64,000 bases of DNA from Ekhidna sp. (GTDB lineage: Bacteria; Bacteroidota; Bacteroidia; Cytophagales; Cyclobacteriaceae). Positions within the stretch are counted from its first letter, which is position 1, and every line of letters starts with the position of its first letter. The translations under genes were made by a program, and so were the position numbers. Shown here piece after piece: positions 1 through 10,327 of the stretch. The notes under the pieces were generated by a model. The model saw only the letters and a program-made list of their open reading frames with translations. It did not search any database and was not told the origin of the DNA. The stretch spans positions 1-64,000 of the forward strand of contig JACONI010000103.1 of NCBI GenBank assembly GCA_014323825.1. Direction: 5' to 3'.

Positions 1-2
1 CC

Positions 3-1004
3 ATTCAGGCAGGCACCACCACCCTCACGTGGGTATATACCGACGAGGCCGACAATACGTCCGAGCAAACGCAGGACGTGACCATCGCCGACACCGAGTC
101 CCCGACAGTTACAGACCTGAACGCCATTACCGCAGCATGTTCACTTCAGGAAGATGACCTGCCCGAACCCACCGCCACGGACAATTGCGATGAAGGGCAG
201 ATCATGGGCGCACACAATGTCACCAACTTCCCCATTACATCTAACACCTCCATCACGTGGACGTATGAAGATAACTCAGACAACACCGCTACGCAAACAC
301 AGCAGGTGATAGTAGACAACACACCCCCGACAGTTACAGGCACCCTGAATGCCATTACCGCCGCATGTTCACTGGCGGAAGATGCCGTAACCTTCCCCAA
401 AGCCAATGACAATTGCGATGGGGAGATCACCGCCACACACAATGTCACCAACTTCCCCATTACCTCCAACACCTCCATCACATGGACTTACACCGACAGT
501 GAGGGCAATACTGCCACACAAATGCAGGACGTAATAGTAGACAATACACCCCCGACAGTTGAAGGCACCTTGGATGCCATTACCGCCGCATGTTCACTGG
601 CGGAAGATGCCGTAACCTTCCCCAAAGCCAATGACAATTGCGATGGGGAGATCACCGCCACACACAATGTCACCAACTTCCCCATTACCTCCAACACCTC
701 CATCACATGGACCTATACCGATGCCGCAAACAACACGGCCACACAAACACAGGCAGTGACGATTACCGCATGTGTGCTAAGTGCAGCGGATGATGTGACA
801 GAAGCAGTGGTCTTCCCCAATCCTTCGGGTCGTTACGTGGAGGTGCGGTCTCCCGTGAAAAGTCCGGTACGCATCCTGAGCGTAGGCGGGGAGTTAGTGT
901 TGGAAAGCACCACAAACACGAGGATAGATGCAGCCTCCCTGCGGAGCGGGCTATACCTAATCCAACTGCCGGACGGGCATCTGCTGAAGTTTGTGAAGAG
1001 GTAA
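3..1004 (+). CDS. Secreted HYR-repeat protein, 3' part, with T9SS type A sorting domain
   Basis: The reading frame is open from the left edge of the window, so this is the C-terminal part of a longer protein; GTG at 78 is not its real start. It consists of HYR-like immunoglobulin-fold repeats of about 75 residues, each with a paired Cys (TAACSL ... NCD), the text NVTNFPITSNTSITWTY and a linker ending in NTPPTV. The last ~65 residues form a T9SS C-terminal domain: VFPNP, then SLRSGLYLIQL, ending KFVKR. In this family that domain directs export through the SprA channel and anchoring or release at the cell surface; adhesion or matrix function is inference. Neighbouring repeat units are almost identical in DNA. 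No catalytic domain is visible in this part. Confidence 0.88.
   Translation: MQAGTTTLTWVYTDEADNTSEQTQDVTIADTESPTVTDLNAITAACSLQEDDLPEPTATDNCDEGQIMGAHNVTNFPITSNTSITWTYEDNSDNTATQTQQVIVDNTPPTVTGTLNAITAACSLAEDAVTFPKANDNCDGEITATHNVTNFPITSNTSITWTYTDSEGNTATQMQDVIVDNTPPTVEGTLDAITAACSLAEDAVTFPKANDNCDGEITATHNVTNFPITSNTSITWTYTDAANNTATQTQAVTITACVLSAADDVTEAVVFPNPSGRYVEVRSPVKSPVRILSVGGELVLESTTNTRIDAASLRSGLYLIQLPDGHLLKFVKR
123..770 (+). repeat. Tandem HYR-coding repeats, 225-228 bp period
   Basis: Three units begin with the same GCCATTACCG text at 123, 351 and 576. The last two are identical over 136 bp (351-486 and 576-711). This points to recent duplication or gene conversion inside the coding region. Confidence 0.9.
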
Positions 1005-1304
1005 AAAATCTTAAACGGATGAAAACGACCTCGGAATGATCAAAAATAACCTTGGAGCGGTCAATAAAGCAGAAAATTGCTCATCATGATACTGAGTCCG
1101 GATCGGATTAATTATTAGCGGCTACTAACCTATGTGAAGAAATTTTGCTGACATTCAAAATGCTTGCATAGCAAAAAGAGGCTGCATAAGGGTGCAAATG
1201 AAATGTCAGAGCTAATTTCTTTGATAAGTTTGAAGTAAATACTTCCGGTTCTAAAAATCATTACTTAAATTTGTTTAATTTCGAAAGTAAAATTATCTTG
1301 GAAG
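1005..1304. other. Intergenic, no gene seen
   Basis: No convincing ORF, RNA gene or terminator is visible. A TAAATTTG at 1266-1273 fits the Bacteroidota -7 element about 30 bp before tatA, but no TTTG lies at the expected upstream spacing, so it is only a candidate. Confidence 0.4.
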
Positions 1305-1496
1305 ATGTACAAAATATTATTAATCGGGATGCCAGGGTGGACAGAAATGTTAATAATAGCCCTGTTTGTGATTGTATTCTTTGGAGCTAAGAAGATTCCC
1401 GAGATTGCGAGAGGAATGGGAAAAGGAATCAGAGAATTCAAAGATGCCACAAAGGAGATAAAAGACGAAATAAAAGAAGGGTCAAAAGAAGACTAG
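1305..1496 (+). CDS. tatA: Sec-independent translocase subunit TatA/TatE
   Basis: A 63-residue protein with the TatA layout: a short N-terminal periplasmic part, one transmembrane helix (about residues 13-27), the hinge FFGAKKIPEIARGMGKG, and a charged amphipathic tail rich in Lys and Glu. TatA multimers form the pore that lets TatC-bound folded proteins with twin-arginine signals cross the inner membrane. ATG 1305 is used; ATG 1329 (MPGWTE) is an alternative that would still keep the helix. No tatC or tatB is adjacent. The next gene begins about 90 bp downstream on the same strand. Confidence 0.92.
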   Translation: MYKILLIGMPGWTEMLIIALFVIVFFGAKKIPEIARGMGKGIREFKDATKEIKDEIKEGSKED

Positions 1497-1588
1497 TTTT
1501 TTTATTCTACTGAGCTCAGGAACCACCGTTTTTAGATTTGAGTAGTAACTTTTTATTATCCTAAGTAAACAGTTCAATAGAGCATTTT

Positions 1589-2953
1589 ATGACTATGAGA
1601 CGGATTTTATTCATCCTTTGTATCACTATATCCTTTTCTGAAGGGATAACTCAGGAATTTTACCTGAACGAAGTTTTACCGGACTACACCTTTGATGAGG
1701 TCGCTGATAGAATGTCATGCATTCAAAATGAAATCCCTCTTAATTTCAATGAGCGGGTACTGGCTTTCATTGATTATTTCTCGCTAAAAGACAGAGAGTA
1801 TACAAGAGATATCATTAAAAGAAAAGAGCTTTACTTTCCTATTTTCTCTTCCGGACTGTCAAAATACAATATGCCGGATGAATTAAAATATTTGGCTGTC
1901 GTTGAGTCTGGTCTTCGGCCTAATGCTATCTCCAGAGCCAATGCTGTTGGTTTATGGCAGTTTATCTCTTCGACCGGTAAGATATATGGACTTGGTCATA
2001 ACTGGTATGTGGATGAGCGAATGGATCCTTATGAGGCAACAGATGCGGCTTGCCGCCACTTGTTGGATTTGTATCAAATGTTTGATAGCTGGGAGCTTGC
2101 GCTTGCCGCTTACAACTGTGGACCCGGAAATGTAAGAAAAGCAATCAGAAGGAGTGGGTATAAGAAAGATTTTTGGGACATCTACCGGTATCTCCCCCGT
2201 GAAACCCGATCATACGTACCGCAGTATGTTGCAATTACCTATCTTTTTAATCACCTGGATGAGCATGGGTTTTCAGATAAACCTGACCGGTTTTATCCCC
2301 GGCTAGACACCATTCAAATTAGTCAGTATTTTCATATAGAAACTTTTTGCAATCAATTAGGGCTTTGTCTGGATGATATGCTTTTGTGGAATCCCCAGAT
2401 TAAAAGAGGAGCTTTGCCGGAAGGGACGAAAAATTTTGCACTAAATCTCCCCAGTGAGTGGAAAGATTCAGTTGTATCAAGAAGGGCTTATCTGTATGAT
2501 ACAGCTTCGAAGGTTGGAAAGAAACACCTGGAATACCTTGCCAGAAATACACCCGGCAGCACTTACGGCAGGGAAAGAATCCATCACAAAGTTAGGAGTG
2601 GAGATGTTTTGGGTACTATAGCAAGACAATATGGAGTAAGGATTTCCGATATTAAATCCTGGAACAGACTCAGGGGAAGTATGATCCGAATCGGGCAGAG
2701 ATTGAGTATTTGGGTATTGCCTTCGTACAGTTCAAAAACCAAGAATCTGTATATGCCCAACAAAAGGACTAACAAAGTTCCTTCAACCAATGTTTCCATA
2801 AGCAGGAATGATAAACGTTATACGGTAAAATCAGGAGATTCGCTCTGGAGCATTAGTAAAAACAATAATACCACCATTGAAAAATTGAAGATTGCAAACA
2901 GACTCGCCTCTAATAAAATCAAACCGGGTCAGTCCCTGTTGATTCCTAATTGA
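1589..2953 (+). CDS. MltD-like lytic transglycosylase with two LysM domains
   Basis: A 454-residue secreted murein hydrolase. Residues 1-21 look like a signal peptide. The SLT domain spans about 90-210 and has the family signatures: catalytic Glu106 in VVESGLRP, GLWQF at 121-125 and ALAAYNCGPGNV at 171-182. LysM domains, which bind peptidoglycan, lie at about 332-375 and 410-453 (both HKVRSGD / YTVKSGD type). The family cleaves the MurNAc-GlcNAc bond to give 1,6-anhydromuropeptides during wall remodelling. E. coli MltD has a similar SLT-LysM order. ATG 1595 is an alternative start. A TAGATTTG at 1533-1540 could be its -7 promoter element. Confidence 0.92.
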   Translation: MTMRRILFILCITISFSEGITQEFYLNEVLPDYTFDEVADRMSCIQNEIPLNFNERVLAFIDYFSLKDREYTRDIIKRKELYFPIFSSGLSKYNMPDELKYLAVVESGLRPNAISRANAVGLWQFISSTGKIYGLGHNWYVDERMDPYEATDAACRHLLDLYQMFDSWELALAAYNCGPGNVRKAIRRSGYKKDFWDIYRYLPRETRSYVPQYVAITYLFNHLDEHGFSDKPDRFYPRLDTIQISQYFHIETFCNQLGLCLDDMLLWNPQIKRGALPEGTKNFALNLPSEWKDSVVSRRAYLYDTASKVGKKHLEYLARNTPGSTYGRERIHHKVRSGDVLGTIARQYGVRISDIKSWNRLRGSMIRIGQRLSIWVLPSYSSKTKNLYMPNKRTNKVPSTNVSISRNDKRYTVKSGDSLWSISKNNNTTIEKLKIANRLASNKIKPGQSLLIPN

Positions 2954-3026
2954 AAGAATTTGTCTCTGTTTGAGGTAATTTTGAATAGGCGTAATGTTTG
3001 CCTTGATATTCAAAAGAAGTGAGAAA

Positions 3027-4100
3027 ATGTATAAGTGTTTAATACTGGCTAGTCTTCTTGTTTTTTCATGCTCTGAAAGCAGTAGAAATAAACTAAAATC
3101 AGAGATGTTACCTAATTCGAGAGGCGAAGCGGATGAAATTATTCTTGTCGCAGACTCTGCGCAATGGGTAGATTCGATAGTAGGCGAGGAACTAAAAAAG
3201 ACCTTCCTGACACCCATGTTGGGATTGCCCCAGGATGAACCACTTTTCAATGTGAGCAAGGTAAGTCCCAAAAAACTCAATTCCGTGTTTAAATCAGCGA
3301 AAAATATGGTTTTTGTAATGACACTTGATAGTAAAACATCAGAAAGTCAGGTGCTGCAAAAGTATTTTACTGATCAATCACTGGATCAAATCAAAAAAGA
3401 TACATCAATGTTCTTTAGAGTTCAGAAAGACCTCTTTGCAAGAGGTCAGACGGCTTTATTTTTATTTTCTTCTTCCGAAGAGTTTTTGTCAAAAAAAATC
3501 AATTACCACCGATCTCAAATACGAGAGATATTTGAGTCCTCAGCAAGGAAAAGCATTCAAAGCAAGTTGTTTAACAGCACCAGAAAACAACTGGAAGAAC
3601 GCATCACTAAAGATCACAATCTTAAATTGACAATTCCCTACGGGTGGGAGAAAGCAAGGAATCTAAAAAATTTTTTCTGGTTAAGATTAATCAATGCTGA
3701 AACCGAACAGAGCCTTTTTGTTTATTATGAACCCTATACAAATCAGTCAATTTTCAACGAAGTTGACTTGTTTAGGGATAAGATTACCCAAAAATTCTTA
3801 TTTGACGGAGAAAACACACAGGTACACATAGAAAGACAACCTCAAATTCCGGTATTTACGGAGCGGGTAAATTTTAACGGACATTTTGCGGTAGAGGCTC
3901 GGGGCTTATGGCGGATAAGTGACTTATCCCGAGGCGGCCCTTTTGTAAGTTACACGGTAGTTGATAAAGAGGCAGGCTTAATTTACTATATTGAAGGCTA
4001 TGTGGACTCTCCGGGGACAAGGAAGAAAAACCTGATAAGAGAGCTTGAGGCGATATTAGGAACATTCCGAACGAAGTCAGATATATCAAATTTAGATTGA
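3027..4100 (+). CDS. DUF4837 family lipoprotein
   Basis: A 357-residue protein of a family largely confined to Bacteroidota and without known function. The ATG at 3027 is preferred to the one at 2994 because it gives a compact lipoprotein signal (MYKCLILASLLVFSC) with Cys15 as the lipidated residue. Family text follows: LPNSRGEADEIILVAD near the N-terminus, then the GLPQDEPLFNVSKV segment. No catalytic motif is recognisable. A TAATTTTG at 2976-2983 fits a -7 element about 40 bp upstream. It lies 70 bp after the transglycosylase gene, so it may have its own promoter within that short gap. Confidence 0.8.
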   Translation: MYKCLILASLLVFSCSESSRNKLKSEMLPNSRGEADEIILVADSAQWVDSIVGEELKKTFLTPMLGLPQDEPLFNVSKVSPKKLNSVFKSAKNMVFVMTLDSKTSESQVLQKYFTDQSLDQIKKDTSMFFRVQKDLFARGQTALFLFSSSEEFLSKKINYHRSQIREIFESSARKSIQSKLFNSTRKQLEERITKDHNLKLTIPYGWEKARNLKNFFWLRLINAETEQSLFVYYEPYTNQSIFNEVDLFRDKITQKFLFDGENTQVHIERQPQIPVFTERVNFNGHFAVEARGLWRISDLSRGGPFVSYTVVDKEAGLIYYIEGYVDSPGTRKKNLIRELEAILGTFRTKSDISNLD

Positions 4101-4347
4101 CCTTATTTTGATGTAAAGATGATGGATAATCCCGAACCTATAAATCCTTTCTTAGCATAAGCCGGCAATGTTACGGATATTAGCTCTTTTGATATTTAAT
4201 ATTGAGTTTATGGAAACCTTTGCATAAGGAAGAGTTAATTATAAAGGAGTCAGGCAGAATCTCCATTCAAAATAAATTACTAAAAATTTTAGTTTTTTAT
4301 GTTTGCATTATAGTAACTTGCCAACAAGTTATCAACGCTAAAAAGAG

Positions 4348-7300
4348 TTGGAAGCAAAAAAACTGATAAAAACATTAGGATTCAAGCCTAAAGAGAATAC
4401 TTCGGAACTATTTCATAAGGAATATAACAGCTACGCTATTGAAGTTGATTTTGAAAAGAAGCAGTTTAATTTCGGAAACAAAATAGAAGCAGGAAGAGAA
4501 ACCACTCAAAACTTTTCTCAGCCTGAAAATTGGGTAGTCTTAGAATGCGTAGACAGATTACTTGAAAAAGGCTACCAACCTGAAAACATCATCTTGGAAA
4601 AAAAATACACCGTTGGTCACGGAGCAATTGAAGGGTGGCTGGATATTTTGGTAACCCGTCAAGATGGCTCTGCATATTTAATGATTGAGTGCAAGACCTG
4701 GGGAACGGAATTTGAAAAAGAGTTCAAAAAAACAGAAAAAGATGGCGGTCAATTGATGACCTATTTCCAACAGGACAAGTCGGCTGACATTTTAATGCTT
4801 TATGCTTCAAAACTGAGCGAAAACAAAATTGAGTTTAGAAACAAAATCATAAAAATTGAAGAACATTACAGACAAGCCGGAAATGTAGAAGATGTCTTTG
4901 ACAGATGGAATAAGATAACAAATACCAACGGAATTTTTGATGATTGGGTAAAACCCTATTCATTTGAAAACAAAAAACTTACCAAAAAGGATTTAACTGA
5001 CTTAGACGAAGAAGTCAGTAAATCTTTATTCAATAAATTTTTATCAATACTTAGAAAACATGCGGTTTCAGATAAACCCAATGCCTTTAATGTTATTTTC
5101 GATTTGTTCTTAGCCAAATTATGGGATGAAAAAAAGGAAGACGATGAGCAGCTTCATTTTCAATGGAAAGAAAAAGAAGATGACCCCGTCACTTTTCAGT
5201 ACAGGCTGTTGGATTTGTACCGTAAAGGAATGGACGACTTTCTAAAAAAAGAAGTTATAGGACTTGAAACTTCTGATTTTGGATGCCTTACTCCGCAACA
5301 ACTAAGCAACACAAAGAAAAAAGTATTAATGCTTGAAAAAGTATTTAATATCAAAAGTGTTATTGATGAAGAATCTTTTGAAGAAAATCATAAAGTATTA
5401 AAAGAAGTTGTACAACTGTTACAAGGGTATAAAATTTGTTACCCAAGAAGACAACAGCATTTAAGCGACTTTTTTGAACGATTGTTAACCACAGGGTTAA
5501 AACAAGAAGCGGGTCAGTTTTTTACCCCTCCGCCCGTCACCCGTTTTATTGTAAGATCGCTGCCCATACAACAAATGTTGATAGAGTCCATTAACCAACA
5601 AAGCCCTAAACTTCCCGCAGTGATAGATTATGCGGTGGGCAGCGGACATTTTTTAACGGAGGTAATGGAAGAATATCAATCTACAATAAGCAAACTTGAT
5701 ATTTCAAACTTTAAAACGGATGCTAAGAAAAAAATTAATAGCTGGAGAGAAGACGAATACAATTGGGCATCACAATACATTTATGGGATAGACAAAGACT
5801 ACAGACTGGTAAAAGTGGCCAAAGTGGGCTGCTATTTTTACGGCAACGGCTTAGCTCAGGTCATTCACGGAGATGGATTGGATAATTTTGAAAACTCAAA
5901 ATCGTTTAGGGGCTTATTAAAAGACAATGCTAGAAAACCACAATTTCAACTCGTCTTGTCAAACCCGCCGTATTCAGTAGATGTATTTAAAACGACCCTG
6001 AACTCTGCTTACGCTTCAGAAGACTTTAAACTATTTGATCGCCTAACCGATAAAAGTTCTGAAATAGAATGTTTATTCGTTGAACGCACTAAGCAGTTAT
6101 TAAAAACGGACGGAATTGCTGCCATCATCTTACCAAGTTCTATGTTAAGTAATTCGGGAGTATATGCCCAAGCGAGAGAAATTATTTTAAAGTCTTTTGA
6201 TATTGTTGCTATTACCCAATTAGGGGCTAACACCTTTATGGCAACAGGCACCAATACGGTGATCTTGTTCTTAAAACGCAGAGAAGATAAGCTGACCAAG
6301 CAAATAGAAGAATCTTTAACCACGTTCTTTACCAACCATAAAGACATTACCATAAACGGTATTGAAAAGCCCATAACAAAATACTTAAATCACGTTTGGG
6401 AAAGCATTTCATTTGATGATTATATAACACTCGTACAGAAAAAACCGAATGACACCATACAGCAGCACGAAATATTTAAAGAGTACGACAGTAAAATAAA
6501 AGCTAAAAACAAACAAGAAAACCGAGCTAAAATTTTGGAGATAGAAAAAGAAAAACTACTTTATTTTATTCTGTCATATCATCAAAAAGTGGTTTTAATT
6601 AAAACAGGTCAAAAAGAAAAGGAGAAACAATTTTTAGGTTACGAATTTAGTAATCGCAGAGGAAGCGAAGGCATGCACCCCGTACAGCGTAGTAAAACGA
6701 TTGATGAATGCACACAATTGTATGATACTGACACCTTTGAAAACCCCGAAAAAGCAAGCACCTACATTTACAAAGCGTTTACTGAACATAAATTTGATTT
6801 AGCCATATCGGAAACGCTAAAAGAAAATATAAGCTACCAGAATTTAGTCAATTTAATTGATTTTGATAATATTAATTTCGAGAAAAAGTTGCTATTAACG
6901 CGCAAACACAAAATAGTATTTGAAGAAATATGGAGAACAAATGAGTTGATTAGTTTAAGTGAGATTGCCTTTGTTGAAAAAGGAAAAGCTATTACAAAAT
7001 CAGACACTATAAAAGGGAATATTCCAGTAATCGCAGGTGGAAAAGAACCTGCATATTTTCATAATCAATCAAACAGAAATGGTAATGTAATCACAGTTAG
7101 TGCCTCGGGAGCATACTCAGGTTTTGTAAATTACTTTTCAGAGCCAATTTTTGCTTCTGATTGTAATACAATCATATCAAAAAAAGAAGCGGAATATCCT
7201 ACTAAACTAATTTATCATATTTTAAAATCTATACAAGAAGTTCTTTATTTACTTCAAAGAGGCCAAGCTCAACCACACGTTTATGGTAATGATATAGAAA

Positions 7301-7434
7301 ACATAAAAATACCTATATTAAATAGTAAAAAAAGTTTGAAAACCCTACAAGATATTAATCAACTGGAAAAAAAATCAAAAACAACAATTATTAATGATTT
7401 AGATTTAGAAATCAAAAAAATTATTTTAAAATAA
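4348..7434 (+). CDS. Single-chain restriction-modification-specificity protein (type IIG/type I-like N6-adenine methylase)
   Basis: A 1028-residue fusion. The N-terminal part holds a PD-(D/E)xK nuclease signature: Asp99 in GWLDIL, then Glu114-Cys-Lys116, followed by a GGQL segment. The middle is an N6-adenine methylase: motif X-like GQFFTPPPVTRF (388-399), SAM motif I as DYAVGSGHFL (426-435), and catalytic NPPY (538-541). The C-terminus (about 880-1010) is one HsdS-type target-recognition domain ending in a helical tail. Such proteins cut and methylate DNA with specificity set by the TRD. An in-frame stop at 4339-4341 leaves TTG 4348 as the earliest start; its RBS is weak. The gene is more AT-rich than its neighbours, which suggests transfer. 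No separate hsdR, hsdM or hsdS is present. Confidence 0.87.
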   Translation: MEAKKLIKTLGFKPKENTSELFHKEYNSYAIEVDFEKKQFNFGNKIEAGRETTQNFSQPENWVVLECVDRLLEKGYQPENIILEKKYTVGHGAIEGWLDILVTRQDGSAYLMIECKTWGTEFEKEFKKTEKDGGQLMTYFQQDKSADILMLYASKLSENKIEFRNKIIKIEEHYRQAGNVEDVFDRWNKITNTNGIFDDWVKPYSFENKKLTKKDLTDLDEEVSKSLFNKFLSILRKHAVSDKPNAFNVIFDLFLAKLWDEKKEDDEQLHFQWKEKEDDPVTFQYRLLDLYRKGMDDFLKKEVIGLETSDFGCLTPQQLSNTKKKVLMLEKVFNIKSVIDEESFEENHKVLKEVVQLLQGYKICYPRRQQHLSDFFERLLTTGLKQEAGQFFTPPPVTRFIVRSLPIQQMLIESINQQSPKLPAVIDYAVGSGHFLTEVMEEYQSTISKLDISNFKTDAKKKINSWREDEYNWASQYIYGIDKDYRLVKVAKVGCYFYGNGLAQVIHGDGLDNFENSKSFRGLLKDNARKPQFQLVLSNPPYSVDVFKTTLNSAYASEDFKLFDRLTDKSSEIECLFVERTKQLLKTDGIAAIILPSSMLSNSGVYAQAREIILKSFDIVAITQLGANTFMATGTNTVILFLKRREDKLTKQIEESLTTFFTNHKDITINGIEKPITKYLNHVWESISFDDYITLVQKKPNDTIQQHEIFKEYDSKIKAKNKQENRAKILEIEKEKLLYFILSYHQKVVLIKTGQKEKEKQFLGYEFSNRRGSEGMHPVQRSKTIDECTQLYDTDTFENPEKASTYIYKAFTEHKFDLAISETLKENISYQNLVNLIDFDNINFEKKLLLTRKHKIVFEEIWRTNELISLSEIAFVEKGKAITKSDTIKGNIPVIAGGKEPAYFHNQSNRNGNVITVSASGAYSGFVNYFSEPIFASDCNTIISKKEAEYPTKLIYHILKSIQEVLYLLQRGQAQPHVYGNDIENIKIPILNSKKSLKTLQDINQLEKKSKTTIINDLDLEIKKIILK

Positions 7435-7442
7435 CTTTTAAA

Positions 7443-7640
7443 ATGAAAAATATCAAAGAGAAAATAGTAAATGCGATATCAAATAAAAAATTGAATATTG
7501 ATCAAGAAGGAGAGAGGTTTTGGTATAATTACAAGATAAGAATTACTAAACTTTACTGGACAAGAAATTTATTTGATGGTTATCAAATTGAAGTTTATGA
7601 CAAATATTCAAATAAACATCTTGAAACTTTAATTTATTGA
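7443..7640 (+). CDS. Small hypothetical protein (65 aa)
   Basis: This 65-residue ORF starts 8 bp after the restriction-modification gene and separates it from a second specificity-tail fragment. It is rich in Lys, Asn and Tyr and shows no signal peptide, membrane segment or recognised motif. It might be a co-transferred passenger gene or chance coding in AT-rich sequence. Confidence 0.4.
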   Translation: MKNIKEKIVNAISNKKLNIDQEGERFWYNYKIRITKLYWTRNLFDGYQIEVYDKYSNKHLETLIY

Positions 7641-7671
7641 GCTGGAAGAATCTTATTTATCATCTTATTAG

Positions 7672-7842
7672 TATTTGAGAATTAAAAAGTCTACTTCAAT
7701 AAAAATCCCCCTCCCACCTATCTCCGAACAACAAAAAATAGTCTCAAAAATAGAAAAACTCGAAACTAAAATAGCAGAGTTAGAAACACAAATTGCTGGG
7801 ATGCCTGATAAGAAAGAGCAAATCTTAAAGAAACATTTGTGA
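7672..7842 (+). pseudogene. Orphan C-terminal tail of an HsdS-type specificity domain
   Basis: The frame opens after a TAG at 7669-7671 and runs to TGA 7840-7842. It encodes KIPLPPISEQQKIVSKIE and then a coiled-coil stretch (KLETKIAELETQIAG) and KKEQILKKHL. PLPPxxEQxxIV is the classic text that follows a target-recognition domain in HsdS and type IIG enzymes. There is no start codon and no TRD in front of it. The upstream enzyme already has its own, different tail, so this is a remnant of another specificity allele. Confidence 0.75.
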
Positions 7843-7955
7843 TCGTTTTAGTCCACATTCCCGGTAAAACTTTCGCTTTCTGAAATGAATTAACGTTAAA
7901 ATATTTTGTCTATCATATTTTGGGATTGCTACACGGGAGAGATTCTGAAAAACAG

Positions 7956-7963
7956 TACCTTTG
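7956..7963 (+). promoter_or_regulatory. Candidate -7 element before maeB
   Basis: TACCTTTG matches TAnnTTTG exactly, about 75 bp before the maeB start. No TTTG lies 19-22 bp upstream, so support is partial. Confidence 0.4.
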
Positions 7964-8038
7964 TTAATTAAACTCAGGTTAGTGACCTTTGAGGGTTAAT
8001 TAATAATTGGCCTCAGTTAAACCAACCAAACTCAAAGG

Positions 8039-10327
8039 ATGAGTACAACTAAAATCCGACCTAAAGATGCTTTAGACTATCACGAAAACAAGCCGGCAGG
8101 AAAAATAGAAGTGAACTCAACCAAGCCCGTAGGATCGCAGCATGATCTTGCACTTGCTTATTCACCCGGAGTGGCAGAGCCATGTCTCATTATCGCTAAA
8201 GATAAAGAAGCTGTTTATAAATATACAGCCAAAGGCAATTTAGTAGGTGTCATCTCGAATGGAACAGCAGTACTTGGTTTAGGGGATATTGGCCCGGAAG
8301 CCTCTAAACCTGTAATGGAAGGTAAAGGAGTGCTTTTCAAAAAATTTGCAGGGATTGATGTTTTTGACATTGAAATCAATGAGAAGGATCCCGATAAGTT
8401 CATAGAAATCGTCAGGTCGCTTGAACCCACTTTTGGGGGGATTAACCTTGAAGATATTAAGGCACCGGAAAGCTTTAAGATTGAGCAGGCACTGAGAGAT
8501 CAAATGAATATCCCTGTAATGCACGATGATCAGCACGGGACGGCCATCATATCAAGTGCAGCTTTGCTGAATGCGTTAGAAGTAGTGGGGAAGAGAATAG
8601 AAGAAATAAAGATTGTTGTAAGTGGAGCCGGGGGTGCTGCGATCGCTTGTACGGATCTGTACGTCTCACTTGGGGCAAAAAAGGAAAATATTTTAATGGC
8701 TGACAGTAAGGGGATTCTTAATAGAAAAAGAGAGGGGTTGGATGAAGTCAAATCAAAATATGTGACAGACGAAGATTTAGATACCATTGAAGATGCCTTA
8801 AAAGGAGCAGATATGTTTTTAGGTCTTTCTGTGGCGGATTTAGTCTCACCTGAAATGCTTAAATCAATGGCTCATGATCCGATAGTCTTTGCGCTTTCAA
8901 ATCCGGACCCGGAGATTGCTTATGATCTGGCAATACAAACAAGGAATGATGTGATTATGGCGACCGGTCGTTCGGATCATCCTAATCAGGTTAATAATGT
9001 TTTAGGATTCCCATACATTTTTAGAGGAGCATTGGATGTACGGTCTACTGTCATTAATGAAGAGATGAAGCTTGCTGCGGTGAAAGCAATAGCAGAATTG
9101 GCAAAAGAGCAGGTGCCCGATATCGTTTTGAAGGCTTACGGGAGGAAGAGTCTGAAGTTTGGTGCTGAATATTTAATTCCAAAGCCAATGGATCCCCGAT
9201 TAATTACTACCATTTCCCCGGCAGTTGCTAAAGCGGCAATGGACTCCGGAGTTGCGAGAGTTCAAATTGAAGATTGGAAAAAGTATGAGGAGGAGCTTTT
9301 GGAGAAAGTGGGCCTGGACCAGCGTTTAATTACACGCTTTGTCTACAGTGCAAGACAAAATAAACAACTTAAGAAAGTTGTATTTGCTGAAGCAGATCAT
9401 GTAAATATTTTGAAAGCGGCACAGATGACCCTTGATTCGGGGGTAGCGATGCCCATTTTTCTGGGTAAAAAGCCAATTATCAAAAAGCTGATTGAGGAAA
9501 ATGACCTTGAAGTTCTTAAAGACTGTGAAATCATTGATCCGAAAGATGATCCGAAAAAACTTGAAAATTTTGCTGCTGAGTATTGCAGGATGAGGCAGCG
9601 AAAAGGAATGACCATGCACCTGGCCAGGAAGGCAATTTCAAGTAGAACCTATTTCGGTATGATGCTTCTGGAGAAGGGAGAAGTTGATGTTTTGATTTCG
9701 GGCCTCTCAAATGATTATCCAAAAACAGTACTTCCGGCACTTCAGATTATTGGAACAGAGGAAGGCATCAAGCGAGTTGCAGGTATGTATATCGTAAATA
9801 CGCCCAAAGGAAATTTCTTTTTTGCCGATACATCTGTAAATCTTAATCCTGCCGCAGAAGAACTTGTGGAAATCATAGGTTTAACGCATAGAGCGGTAAG
9901 ATTCTTTGATTACGATCCTAAGATTGCCGTATTGTCCTATTCAAATTTTGGCTCAGCCAAAGGCGAAGTGCCTGAGAAAGTGGTGAAGGCCGTTAAAATG
10001 GCGAAGGATCGTTGGCCGGATTTTGTGATTGATGGCGACTTACAGGCAAATGTTGCTTTAAATAGAGAGCTTCGTGATGAATTATACCCATTCAATAATC
10101 TAAATGGAGAAAATGTAAATACATTGATTTTCCCGGATTTACAATCCGGAAACATTGCTTATAAAACCATGATGGAAATTGGCGGTGCTGAGGTAATTGG
10201 TCCTGTTCTCATGGGTATGAATAAATCCGTTCAGGTCCTTCAGCTTGGGAGTTCAGTAAGAGAGATTTTCAACATGGTAGCCATAGCAGTGGTTGATGCA
10301 AGCACCGTTAAAAGCGATAATTCATGA
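8039..10327 (+). CDS. maeB: NADP-dependent malic enzyme with phosphotransacetylase-like domain
   Basis: A 762-residue protein of the large MaeB type. The N-terminal ~420 residues are the malic enzyme: YSPGVAEPC (41-49), the [12 protein letters not shown] segment, MEGKG near 93-97, and [10 protein letters not shown] followed by an NAD(P)-binding fold with SGAGGAA. The rest resembles phosphate acetyltransferase but in this family acts mainly as a regulatory domain. It decarboxylates malate to pyruvate while making NADPH. The stop codon overlaps the ruvA start (ATGA), which implies translational coupling and a maeB-ruvA-sprA transcription unit. Confidence 0.96.
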   Translation: MSTTKIRPKDALDYHENKPAGKIEVNSTKPVGSQHDLALAYSPGVAEPCLIIAKDKEAVYKYTAKGNLVGVISNGTAVLGLGDIGPEASKPVMEGKGVLFKKFAGIDVFDIEINEKDPDKFIEIVRSLEPTFGGINLEDIKAPESFKIEQALRDQMNIPVMHDDQHGTAIISSAALLNALEVVGKRIEEIKIVVSGAGGAAIACTDLYVSLGAKKENILMADSKGILNRKREGLDEVKSKYVTDEDLDTIEDALKGADMFLGLSVADLVSPEMLKSMAHDPIVFALSNPDPEIAYDLAIQTRNDVIMATGRSDHPNQVNNVLGFPYIFRGALDVRSTVINEEMKLAAVKAIAELAKEQVPDIVLKAYGRKSLKFGAEYLIPKPMDPRLITTISPAVAKAAMDSGVARVQIEDWKKYEEELLEKVGLDQRLITRFVYSARQNKQLKKVVFAEADHVNILKAAQMTLDSGVAMPIFLGKKPIIKKLIEENDLEVLKDCEIIDPKDDPKKLENFAAEYCRMRQRKGMTMHLARKAISSRTYFGMMLLEKGEVDVLISGLSNDYPKTVLPALQIIGTEEGIKRVAGMYIVNTPKGNFFFADTSVNLNPAAEELVEIIGLTHRAVRFFDYDPKIAVLSYSNFGSAKGEVPEKVVKAVKMAKDRWPDFVIDGDLQANVALNRELRDELYPFNNLNGENVNTLIFPDLQSGNIAYKTMMEIGGAEVIGPVLMGMNKSVQVLQLGSSVREIFNMVAIAVVDASTVKSDNS

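Noticed and set aside
146-706. Minus-strand ORFs across the HYR repeats
   Set aside because: They repeat with the same period as the plus-strand protein and only mirror its codons.
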